Below, in pieces: positions 1 through 5,675 of a stretch of 8,769 nt of DNA. The stretch is from an uncultured Fretibacterium sp. Lineage in GTDB: Bacteria; Synergistota; Synergistia; Synergistales; Aminobacteriaceae. The position numbers were made by a program, and so were the translations under genes. Positions within the stretch are counted from its first letter, which is position 1. Every line of letters starts with the position of its first letter. The notes under the pieces were generated by a model. It was not told the origin of the DNA and ran no database searches. It worked only from the letters and a program-made list of their open reading frames with translations. The DNA is taken from positions 1-8,769 of the forward strand of contig CALBPU010000033.1 in assembly GCA_937899395.1 (NCBI GenBank), written 5' to 3'.

Positions 1-191
1 CAGATATAGTGCTTAATTGCGGATTTGCTCATGTGGGATTCTCAATGCAAAATGTATACCTCTATGCAGCTTCACAGGGCTGGGGGGCAAGAACACGCAT
101 GAATTTCGACCGTGAAGGGCTTACAAAACTTCTTGGACTTACGGACAAACATAATTTCACGCTAATGCAGTGCGTAGGGCCGAAGCCATAA
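1..191 (+). CDS. Nitroreductase-like flavoprotein, C-terminal end (5'-partial)
   Basis: This is the end of a gene entering from the left edge. The frame is open from base 3 (codons for D-I-V come before L-N-C-G-F) and ends at TAA 189-191. A GTG at position 9 is in frame but has no ribosome site within the window and falls inside the conserved region, so it is probably an internal valine. The visible 63 residues contain NCGFAHVGFSMQNVYLYAASQG, followed by R-x-x-F-D-R-E-x-L-x-K-L-L-G-L and a closing MQCVGPKP. This matches the end of the nitroreductase / SagB-like FMN fold, where a [DN]-x-G-x-x-x-QN-x-x-L-x-A-x-x-G helix is followed by a strand ending in VG-P. Members are FMN-dependent NAD(P)H oxidoreductases with varied substrates, and the substrate cannot be judged from this fragment. 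It has no visible link to the flagellar genes and converges on the zinc-ribbon gene. Confidence 0.7.
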   Translation, partial: DIVLNCGFAHVGFSMQNVYLYAASQGWGARTRMNFDREGLTKLLGLTDKHNFTLMQCVGPKP

Positions 192-220
192 ATTAATTTT
201 CGAATAATTCGTCAAAACAA

Positions 221-258
221 AAAAGCGTCTGATCTTAAAACCAAAATCAGGCGCTTTT
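221..258. terminator. Bidirectional intrinsic terminator between convergent genes
   Basis: The left arm AAAAGCGTCTGAT (221-233) pairs over 13 positions with ATCAGGCGCTTTT (246-258). There is one T-G wobble, and the loop is 12 bases. On the plus strand the stem runs into TTTTATTTATT and then a second T-rich stretch around 270-279. On the minus strand the upstream AAAACAAAAAA reads as a T-tract. It therefore fits termination of both the nitroreductase-like gene and the minus-strand zinc-ribbon gene. Confidence 0.85.
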
Positions 259-284
259 ATTTATTCGTTTGTTTTTTTATCGAG

Positions 285-539
285 CTATTTGTTCGCTTCA
301 TCAAACGCTTTGTTCATCGCACAAATTGCACACGCTTCTTTTGCACTGTGGACTGAACCGCATACAGGGCATGTAACCATATCGCTATCAGCAGAGTAAA
401 GCCTTATTCCGTGGCACTCAGGGCACTCGTAAATATCAACATGAACTCTATCAGCTTTCAGAAACGCACTTCCCATAGGATAACCGGACTCTCTTAATTT
501 TAACGGCTTATGGCAGCTCGGACACATTTTTTCAGCCAT
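285..539 (-). CDS. Small zinc-ribbon protein with four CxxC pairs
   Basis: This is an 84-residue hypothetical protein. Eight cysteines sit in four CxxC pairs: C6-C9 (CPSC), C39-C42 (CPEC), C57-C60 (CPVC) and C70-C73 (CAIC). That is enough ligands for two structural zinc sites of the rubredoxin-like or double zinc-ribbon type. Between the first two pairs is a short beta-rich stretch (GSAFLKADRVHVDIYEC). There is no signal peptide and no membrane segment, so it should be cytoplasmic. The ATG start is supported by AAAGGTGA nine bases upstream (minus strand, bases 549-556) and an extended -10 promoter beyond that; the stop is TAG. Proteins of this shape often serve as nucleic-acid or protein-binding adaptors, but nothing here identifies a partner, and no function is claimed. 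It is a monocistronic unit, divergent from the LysR gene and convergent with the nitroreductase-like gene. Confidence 0.85.
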   Translation of the reverse strand: MAEKMCPSCHKPLKLRESGYPMGSAFLKADRVHVDIYECPECHGIRLYSADSDMVTCPVCGSVHSAKEACAICAMNKAFDEANK

Positions 540-572
540 AACTAAACATCACCTTTCATAAAATTTTCCGCA

Positions 573-581
573 ATTATATCA
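573..581 (-). promoter_or_regulatory. Extended -10 promoter for the zinc-ribbon gene
   Basis: Read on the minus strand, bases 581-573 give TGATATAAT, a perfect TATAAT with the extended TG-n motif. No good -35 is seen at 16-18 bases, which is tolerable for an extended -10. The predicted transcript starts near 566, leaving a leader of about 26 bases that contains the ribosome site. Confidence 0.65.
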
Positions 582-650
582 CGCAGATTTTAACTCAAGA
601 TAAAAAGCATACAATCCCGACATAAACATAAAACGATTTTTTTACGATGC

Positions 651-659
651 TGTTATAAT
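651..659 (+). promoter_or_regulatory. Possible distal extended -10 promoter toward the LysR gene
   Basis: TGTTATAAT (TATAAT at 654-659 with the TG extension) reads toward the LysR-family gene. No recognisable -35 is present at the usual distance. If used, it would give a leader of about 145 bases. It is a weaker candidate than the promoter at 700-728. Confidence 0.35.
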
Positions 660-699
660 GTCCCTGTCGTTCATGTATGCCACCTTCCAAAAAATAATA

Positions 700-728
700 T
701 TCACCAAATTTTCTTAATATGGGATAAT
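700..728 (+). promoter_or_regulatory. Likely promoter of the LysR-family gene
   Basis: TTCACC (700-705, four of six matches to TTGACA) is separated by exactly 17 bases from GATAAT (723-728, five of six matches to TATAAT). TG precedes the -10 by one base (TGGGATAAT), an extended -10. Transcription would start near 735, about 76 bases before the TTG start codon. The -35 overlaps the first copy of a 13-bp direct repeat. Confidence 0.55.
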
Positions 729-750
729 ACATTGTCCTCACCAAATTTTC
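701..750 (+). repeat. 13-bp direct repeat bracketing the LysR promoter (candidate operator)
   Basis: TCACCAAATTTTC occurs perfectly at 701-713 and again at 738-750, 37 bases apart start to start. The first copy covers the -35 region of the likely promoter, and the second begins about three bases after the predicted transcription start. The spacing and placement suit a protein that binds two sites and controls this promoter. The core AAATTT is itself a short palindrome. The binding factor is unknown; autoregulation by the adjacent LysR protein is the simplest guess. Confidence 0.5.
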
Positions 751-792
751 AATCCAAAAAATGTTAAGATTGTTGCATAAAACGGAATTAAT

Positions 793-800
793 TTAGGAGG
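793..800 (+). promoter_or_regulatory. Ribosome binding site fixing the TTG start of the LysR gene
   Basis: TTAGGAGG lies 10 bases before TTG 811. It decides the start: the first in-frame ATG is codon 25, inside the DNA-binding domain, so the TTG is needed to keep the helix-turn-helix whole. Confidence 0.85.
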
Positions 801-810
801 CGTTAATCTA

Positions 811-1671
811 TTGGAAATTCAACAATTAAAATATTTTCAGGCAATCACAAAGCACAAAACTTTTCTCGATGCCGCTGATGAAATGAACATATCTCAATCT
901 TCCCTCTCAAGGAATTTAAGCAAACTTGAGAAAGAACTCGGTGTGAACCTTATAGATCGCAGCAAACGAAGCGCAAGTTTAACTGAAGCAGGGAAAATTT
1001 TTGCGAAGGACATTGAAATTTTGCTGGCTCAATATAAAACTATGCTCTCAAATATTCAGCCCTTCAAATATCATGATACTTTGAAAATCGGTTCGCTTGC
1101 TTTTTTAGGGCAGTACGGACTTAATTATAAGCTCGCAGATTTTGTTGAAGCTCACAGGGAGCTGAAAATTTCTGTTGAAGATGTCGAAGAGGATATTTTG
1201 ATTGAGGGATTTAGAAACGGAAATTATGATTTGATTATGGGCAGAACATTACCCGATGATATTAAAGTCGAATGTTCAGTTAAGCTTCCCGATGATGAAC
1301 TTATAGCCGTTATGAAATCGTCGCACCCTTTAGCCTCAAAAAAATCCGTAAATCTCAAGCAGATAATGTCAAAATCCCTTTTTCTTACGAAACCTTACAC
1401 TTCGATTTATAAAATATGCCAAAAAATTTTTGCCGAACATAATTTAACCCCTGCGAAAGTTTCAACTTCACGTTCAGAGACCATTATAAGCATGATAATA
1501 GCTCAAAATGCGATAGGACTTCTTCCGCGAAAGTGTTTTTATATTTATCATCATTCAGGGTTGGTAGCAGTTCCGATTGATCCTGTGATAAAACTTCCCG
1601 TGATGATTTTCGTTAAGAACAAAAATATTTTAAGGCTCGCAGGAGATTTGATTAAGCTGCTGAAAAATTAA
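811..1671 (+). CDS. LysR-family transcriptional regulator
   Basis: This is a 286-residue cytoplasmic DNA-binding regulator, close to the usual 290-310 of the family. Residues 1-62 form the winged helix-turn-helix: MEIQQLKYFQAI opens it, the recognition helix is about 27-44 (ISQSSLSRNLSKLEKELG), and the wing is LIDRSKRSASLTEAG. Residues from about 88 onward form the two-lobed periplasmic-binding-protein-like effector domain, with LKIGSL opening it, NYDLIMG near 138-144, and ISMIIAQNAIGLLPR near 226-240. The start is TTG with a strong ribosome site. Its ligand and targets cannot be read from the sequence. Upstream, its promoter is bracketed by a direct repeat. Downstream, no convincing terminator separates it from flgM, so read-through into the flagellar operon is possible. 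A regulatory role for flagella is only suggested by position; it could equally control the divergent zinc-ribbon gene or distant genes. Confidence 0.92.
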   Translation: MEIQQLKYFQAITKHKTFLDAADEMNISQSSLSRNLSKLEKELGVNLIDRSKRSASLTEAGKIFAKDIEILLAQYKTMLSNIQPFKYHDTLKIGSLAFLGQYGLNYKLADFVEAHRELKISVEDVEEDILIEGFRNGNYDLIMGRTLPDDIKVECSVKLPDDELIAVMKSSHPLASKKSVNLKQIMSKSLFLTKPYTSIYKICQKIFAEHNLTPAKVSTSRSETIISMIIAQNAIGLLPRKCFYIYHHSGLVAVPIDPVIKLPVMIFVKNKNILRLAGDLIKLLKN

Positions 1672-1696
1672 AGATATTCACGACTAAAACCGAAAT
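1669..1696 (+). promoter_or_regulatory. Candidate sigma-28 (FliA/SigD-class) promoter of the flgM operon
   Basis: TAAAGATA (1669-1676) resembles the flagellar sigma -35 TAAAGTTT. It is followed after 12 bases by ACCGAAAT (1689-1696), six of eight matches to the -10 form GCCGATAT. The spacer is one base longer than the Escherichia coli consensus of 11. The -35 uses the lysR stop codon. Sigma-28 control of flgM and flgK/flgL is standard in other bacteria, which supports the call, but it rests on a pattern match only. Confidence 0.45.
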
Positions 1697-1758
1697 TTAG
1701 TACAAGAATGAATAAGTAATGTCAGCAAAATCTTTTAAGAAGGAGGAGAGTAAAAATA

Positions 1759-2052
1759 ATGATTGGAAGAATATCAGGGCAATACAACCTCGATGCCCTT
1801 AACGGTAAAAAATCAAGACGGAGCGTATCTTACAACAACGGCTCCGAATATGAAAAAGATAACGCAAAATTCAGCTCGTTCGGCACATTGCTTTCACGTG
1901 TCAACGCCGAGATGAAAAATATTCCCGATGTCCGTGAAGATTTAGTTGCGGATTTGAAAGATAAAATTGATTCGGGAAAATACAATCCCCCGTTAGACAA
2001 GCTGGCTAATACGCTGATAATGGCCGGAATGCTGGACGAAGCTATGGAATAA
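1759..2052 (+). CDS. flgM: Anti-sigma-28 factor FlgM
   Basis: This is a 97-residue protein of normal FlgM length. FlgM binds and inhibits the flagellar sigma factor until the hook is complete, then leaves the cell through the flagellar export apparatus. The N-terminal half (about 1-50) is polar and low in hydrophobic residues, as expected for the unfolded export-competent part. The C-terminal sigma-binding region, about 54-97, has IPDVREDLVADLKDKIDSGKY followed by PPLDKLANTLI, matching the family pattern R-x-x-x-V-x-x-L-K-x-x-I-x-x-G-x-Y. The ATG start has AGGAGGAG (1741-1748) ten bases upstream. It is the first gene of the flagellar cluster, and flgN follows after 5 bases. A sigma-28-like promoter lies upstream, giving the usual feedback loop. 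Confidence 0.92.
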   Translation: MIGRISGQYNLDALNGKKSRRSVSYNNGSEYEKDNAKFSSFGTLLSRVNAEMKNIPDVREDLVADLKDKIDSGKYNPPLDKLANTLIMAGMLDEAME

Positions 2053-2057
2053 ATAAA

Positions 2058-2519
2058 ATGCGTGAGCCTGTTGAGAAACTTATTGATGCAGTTCTTGACG
2101 AAGCTGACTGCATAGACGAGTTAATTGAAGTTATGCGTGAACAGCGTGAGGCGATGCGTGATAGAGATGCAGATGCAATAAATGATCTGATGAATGAATC
2201 AAGGGATATTTCATTTGAGGTTCAATCTTGTGAAAATATCCGAAATGATTTAGCTAAGAGGCTTGCAGCTGCGTATTCTTGTGAACCTAAAACAACTTCA
2301 CTGTTATCAGTGATAAAAGATGATGAAAAAAATAAATTCAAAGAGGCTGCTGAAAAATTAAAGCAGTCGGTTTTTGTATTAAAGTCAGAAATAATGATAT
2401 TAAACGGCCTTATTGACCAGAACGAAAAATATACGTCAATGTTGCTTTCTGAATGGAGGAGACTTAACGGGGACGGGAATAATATTTCGCAATCGGGCTC
2501 GGCCGATTTCAGGGGGTAA
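2058..2519 (+). CDS. flgN: Flagellar export chaperone FlgN
   Basis: This is a 153-residue, almost wholly alpha-helical acidic protein. Two long amphipathic helical stretches (about 1-75 and 88-137) are joined by a short linker around YSCEPKTTS. In the family, FlgN is a cytoplasmic chaperone that holds the C-terminal helices of FlgK and FlgL and brings them to the export ATPase complex. The C-terminal signature NGLIDQNEKYTSMLLSEWRRLNG is typical. Sequence conservation in FlgN is low, so the position between flgM and flgK is important evidence. The ATG lies five bases after the flgM stop, with only a weak GGA upstream, suggesting translational coupling to flgM. The strong AGGGGG site of flgK sits inside its last codons. 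Confidence 0.85.
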   Translation: MREPVEKLIDAVLDEADCIDELIEVMREQREAMRDRDADAINDLMNESRDISFEVQSCENIRNDLAKRLAAAYSCEPKTTSLLSVIKDDEKNKFKEAAEKLKQSVFVLKSEIMILNGLIDQNEKYTSMLLSEWRRLNGDGNNISQSGSADFRG

Positions 2520-2525
2520 ATAATA

Positions 2526-5500
2526 ATGAGCAGTACTTTCGGCGGACTTGAAATGGGAAAATCCGCGTTAAATGCGTTTAGATTAGGAATGCAGACAGTC
2601 GGGCATAATATTTCCAACATGGGAACTGAAGGATATTCACGCCAGCGTGTGAATTTCTCAACAGCTATACCTGAGACTATTCCGAATGTCGGACAGCTCG
2701 GTCAGGGAATGTATGCCAGCAGCATAGAGCGAATCAGAGATGAATTTCTTGATTTCCAATTTAGAGATAATCAATCTATGTTAGGTTATTGGGAAAAAAT
2801 TAATGATCTTTACGATTCGATTCAGAATTATATTTCAGAACCTAATTCGTCAGGCATTCGTTCTGCAATGGATACTTTTTTCACTAACATGCAAGCCGTT
2901 CAAGGTTCTCCTGAAGATTTAAGCGCAAGAAGAAGCCTTGTTGAAAGTGCTAATGCTCTCGGAGGAATGCTTTCGGGTTTAGTTTATAATTTCAATACTT
3001 ACAACGAAAGTATCAACCTTGAAATTCAACAATCCGTTACTGAAGCTAATCAGATGTTATACGACGTTGCAGCTTTGAATAAAGAAATTTACGAAGCTGA
3101 AACTCTCGGTCAAAATGCCAATGATTTAAGAGATCAACGTGATGTGATCATTGATAAACTCTCCAAGATGATGGATATTTCGTATAACGAGCCATTAACA
3201 CGAGATGGAATAAGGGGCGAATTTTTCCTCTCTGTAAACGGCCGTGTCTTAGTTCAGGGAACTAACGTCAGAGAGTTAAAGGCTCATGCTTTCATGTGGG
3301 ATAATCAGGTTTATTATGATGTTCAAGTTGCTGAAAATGAATTTGATATAGTCGATAATCCGACTGTCGCTGAAGCGTTATCGGTCGGAAATGAGGGTTC
3401 GTATCAATTAAACGTCGACAGAATTGCTAACGGCGTTGAATGGACTATAGGAGGCGGAAATGCTCATTGCCTTGAAACTCAAGCAGCAAGGACTTCGGAA
3501 TTTGAGGACGGAATAATTTTGAACGCTGCTTCTGATGACACTCCGAGAAAAATTTCATTCAGAACTCTTGACGAAAATAACATTCCTTCAGTACTCACAA
3601 TAAAAATTGATAAAATTTCAGACGGCTGGAAATTAAGAGCCGAATTAAACGGTGAAGAAGTTGACAGCGATACGGCAGATTTTGATTTAACTGTTAATGA
3701 TTTAGCGGATTTTATAGACGGAGCAACAAGCGATTTTAATCTGTCGGTTTCAGTTGATGATGAAACTAACACTATTTTATTCACTCCTAACAGCAATATA
3801 AATTCAAATTCTCCTGTTGAAGTTACGGATTACAGCGGAATGTTAGGGACATTAACCGAAGCTAAACGTGAATTAACAGGCGTAAACATGAGAGCTGAAC
3901 CAGTGAATATAACGGACGCTTTGAATATTTCAGGCTCATTCAGAATTCAAGTTGGAACTCAAGGTACTCGTGTTACATCGAAAAATTTTGCAGCTACTCA
4001 CGACTTAAAAGAGGGCGAAATTTTAGGGGCTGGCGAAACAGGAGAACATCATACATTTAGAGTTGGAGTTTCGGGAGATCAGGTTGATTTTACGGCTTCA
4101 TGGAATAATTCAACGCAAAAATGGGTATTAAGTTCTGATTTAGGAATATCTGCGACAGTCGGGAGTACTTTAACTGTTGAAGACTTAACGAAATTCATGA
4201 ACAAAACTTTCCAAGAGGCTTCAAGTTATGACAATCCTTCGTTAAGCAATCTTAATGTTACGGCAGGAAAATCATCGTCAGGAACTTTCACGCAGTTTTA
4301 TGTTGAAAGCAAGGACAATCATTTGATTTCGATTTCCGATGTTGAGGGAAATTTAGCGGAGACATTAGGAATTGTGAACGAAAATCCTGTAATAACGATT
4401 GATGTAAACAGCTCCGACAGCTTGATTACAATCCGAAACAAAATCAACGAAAAATATCAGGAAGAATTTGGTTTTACAGATCCAGAACAATGGGTTCATG
4501 CTTCAGTTGATAAAGGTTACTTGGAAATTTCAGCTAATGTTGCCGGAGAAGCTCAGAGAATAACGTTAATGGGTTCAGAGGACGGCAATATGCAAGTGTT
4601 GAGAAGGCTAGGTTTAACTCAAAATCAGCAAATCGTTTCGGATATTGAAGACGAAAACGGAAATAAATTAGTGAGTTATAGGGAAGTTGCCTGTATACCT
4701 GAAACAGGTGTTGCAAACGACGCTTCATTCAGTTTGAACGGCATTCGTTATTTATCGTCCGACAACAAATTTAACATGGCTCGCAGAATACCATCTGTAT
4801 CAGGAAATAATAAATACGCCGCAACGGAATTAAGCGAAGTATCTGAAGGAATGTGGCTCAATCTCAAAAATTCAGGTTCAGCAATTATTACAGTACGTCA
4901 TCATATTCGTGAAGGTTCAATTAAAGGTCTTGAAGAAGCAAGAGATGAAATGATGCCGAACTTGAAATCAGAACTTGATGAAATGGCTTACGGGCTTGTG
5001 AAAAATTTGAATGCTTATCAATATGCAGGTTACGGAGTTGGAGAGGATATTACAACAACGGGCGTTGCGTTCTTCAATCCTTTATCGACACGTTCGGGAG
5101 CTTCGGAAAAATTAAGCGTAACTGACGCTGTAAATTTGAATCTTTCATTAATCGGTGCTGCACTGGGCAAAACAAATGATGAAGGCAAAGCTGTTTACGG
5201 AGTTAGCGGAGGTTCAGGAGACGGTACAAACGCTGCAAGAATGAACAACTTAAATTTTGCTAAAGTCATGGAGAACCACACAATGACAATCGGCGGAATT
5301 TATGACTCAATGCTCTCTCTAATCGGAACTGAAGCAGGCCATGCTAAATCAATGTACACGACACAAGCAACGGTTTCGGAACAAATTGACGGTCAAAGGC
5401 AATCAGTAAGCGGAGTAAATCTTGACGAAGAATTAATGAACATGGTTATATTAAACCGTGCTTTCGGCGCTATGTCGAGATATATCACAACGTTTGATGA

Positions 5501-5546
5501 GATGTTAAACACAATAATTAACGGAATGGGAATGGTTGGCCGATAG
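2526..5546 (+). CDS. flgK: Flagellar hook-associated protein 1 FlgK, greatly enlarged
   Basis: FlgK is the first hook-filament junction protein. It is exported through the flagellum and assembled at the hook tip before FlgL. The N-terminus is textbook (MSSTFGGLEMGKSALNAFRL, then GHNISN and GYSRQRV), and helical D0/D1 sequence continues to about residue 230. Conservation resumes near 797 (GSIKGLEEARDEM, LVKNLNAYQYAGYG) and ends with SGVNLDEELMNMVILNRAFGAMSRY and an ITTFDEMLNTIING-type tail. Between them lie about 550 residues of beta-rich sequence, giving 1006 residues where the family is usually about 450-650. Recognisable modules lie at about 338-443, 508-618 and 622-697. The last has the hook IN pattern: a VITIDVNSSDSL strand pair, an ITIRNKINEKY helix, then strands ending LRRLGL. 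Cysteines occur at 315 and 723. AGGGGG (2511-2516) is nine bases before the ATG, and flgN ends six bases upstream. Confidence 0.96.
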   Translation: MSSTFGGLEMGKSALNAFRLGMQTVGHNISNMGTEGYSRQRVNFSTAIPETIPNVGQLGQGMYASSIERIRDEFLDFQFRDNQSMLGYWEKINDLYDSIQNYISEPNSSGIRSAMDTFFTNMQAVQGSPEDLSARRSLVESANALGGMLSGLVYNFNTYNESINLEIQQSVTEANQMLYDVAALNKEIYEAETLGQNANDLRDQRDVIIDKLSKMMDISYNEPLTRDGIRGEFFLSVNGRVLVQGTNVRELKAHAFMWDNQVYYDVQVAENEFDIVDNPTVAEALSVGNEGSYQLNVDRIANGVEWTIGGGNAHCLETQAARTSEFEDGIILNAASDDTPRKISFRTLDENNIPSVLTIKIDKISDGWKLRAELNGEEVDSDTADFDLTVNDLADFIDGATSDFNLSVSVDDETNTILFTPNSNINSNSPVEVTDYSGMLGTLTEAKRELTGVNMRAEPVNITDALNISGSFRIQVGTQGTRVTSKNFAATHDLKEGEILGAGETGEHHTFRVGVSGDQVDFTASWNNSTQKWVLSSDLGISATVGSTLTVEDLTKFMNKTFQEASSYDNPSLSNLNVTAGKSSSGTFTQFYVESKDNHLISISDVEGNLAETLGIVNENPVITIDVNSSDSLITIRNKINEKYQEEFGFTDPEQWVHASVDKGYLEISANVAGEAQRITLMGSEDGNMQVLRRLGLTQNQQIVSDIEDENGNKLVSYREVACIPETGVANDASFSLNGIRYLSSDNKFNMARRIPSVSGNNKYAATELSEVSEGMWLNLKNSGSAIITVRHHIREGSIKGLEEARDEMMPNLKSELDEMAYGLVKNLNAYQYAGYGVGEDITTTGVAFFNPLSTRSGASEKLSVTDAVNLNLSLIGAALGKTNDEGKAVYGVSGGSGDGTNAARMNNLNFAKVMENHTMTIGGIYDSMLSLIGTEAGHAKSMYTTQATVSEQIDGQRQSVSGVNLDEELMNMVILNRAFGAMSRYITTFDEMLNTIINGMGMVGR

Positions 5547-5579
5547 TTAATTTAGGAACCCCACTGTCTTTGCATGACA

Positions 5580-5599
5580 TCTCCCCTTCTCAGGGGAGA
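5580..5599. other. Perfect 8-bp GC-rich hairpin
   Basis: TCTCCCCT (5580-5587) and AGGGGAGA (5592-5599) pair perfectly around the 4-base loop TCTC. In the flgK-flgL mRNA it would protect a 3' end or slow the transcript. No T-tract follows. Confidence 0.8.
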
Positions 5600-5616
5600 C
5601 AAGAACAGAAATCTAG

Positions 5617-5636
5617 CCGCCCCTGTTAAGGGGAGG
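5617..5636. other. Second related hairpin, one mismatch
   Basis: CCGCCCCT (5617-5624) pairs with AGGGGAGG (5629-5636) around GTTA, with a single G-A mismatch at 5619/5634. A T at 5619 would make it a perfect relative of the hairpin at 5580-5599, so the two look like diverged copies. Confidence 0.7.
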
Positions 5637-5660
5637 GGAGGGGTCAAAAAAAATAATTTT

Positions 5661-5666
5661 AAGGAG
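5661..5666 (+). promoter_or_regulatory. Ribosome binding site of flgL
   Basis: AAGGAG lies nine bases before ATG 5676 and fixes the flgL start. GGAGG-like strings also occur further upstream in the G-run element, but they are too far from any start codon to be used. Confidence 0.85.
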
Positions 5667-5675
5667 AAATTTCAA

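Larger units (their letters stand above)
5557..5643. repeat. Palindromic, G-run-rich intergenic element (REP/MITE-like) between flgK and flgL
   Basis: This block of about 87 bases has GC-rich composition unlike the AT-rich flanks. It holds three inverted repeats in a row: TGTC/GACA (5565-5568 and 5576-5579), TCTCCCCT/AGGGGAGA (5580-5599) and CCGCCCCT/AGGGGAGG with one mismatch (5617-5636). Its ends are roughly complementary (AACCCC at 5557-5562 against GGGG-T-C at 5640-5645). Neither large hairpin is followed by a T-run on the plus strand, so it is not an intrinsic terminator. The layout resembles dispersed non-coding palindromic repeats, but only one copy is in the window, so the mobile or repeat nature is inferred. 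Confidence 0.55.

Noticed and set aside
549..571. Third copy of the TCACC...AAATTTTC repeat
   Set aside because: The two halves are split by seven extra bases, and the TCACCTTTC part is simply the reverse complement of the zinc-ribbon gene's ribosome site.
883..885. ATG at codon 25 as the start of the LysR gene
   Set aside because: It would remove half of the helix-turn-helix domain and has no ribosome site, while TTG 811 has TTAGGAGG at the right distance.
2222..2620. Minus-strand open frame of 132 codons across flgN and the flgK start
   Set aside because: It lies antisense to two well-supported genes, has no ribosome site of note, and its protein is a run of Ser/Phe/Ile-rich sequence typical of the reverse of an AT-rich coding region.
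3479..3796. Minus-strand open frame of 105 codons inside flgK
   Set aside because: It is antisense to intact flgK sequence, with a low-complexity product and no promoter or ribosome site seen.
5580..5643. Intrinsic terminator ending flgK
   Set aside because: The stems are strong, but what follows on the plus strand is CAAGAAC after the first and a G-run then A-run after the second; no T-tract is present, and flgL has its own ribosome site but no evident promoter.
5557..5643. CRISPR-like array
   Set aside because: There are only two related hairpins with different flanks, no regular repeat-spacer pattern and no cas genes.
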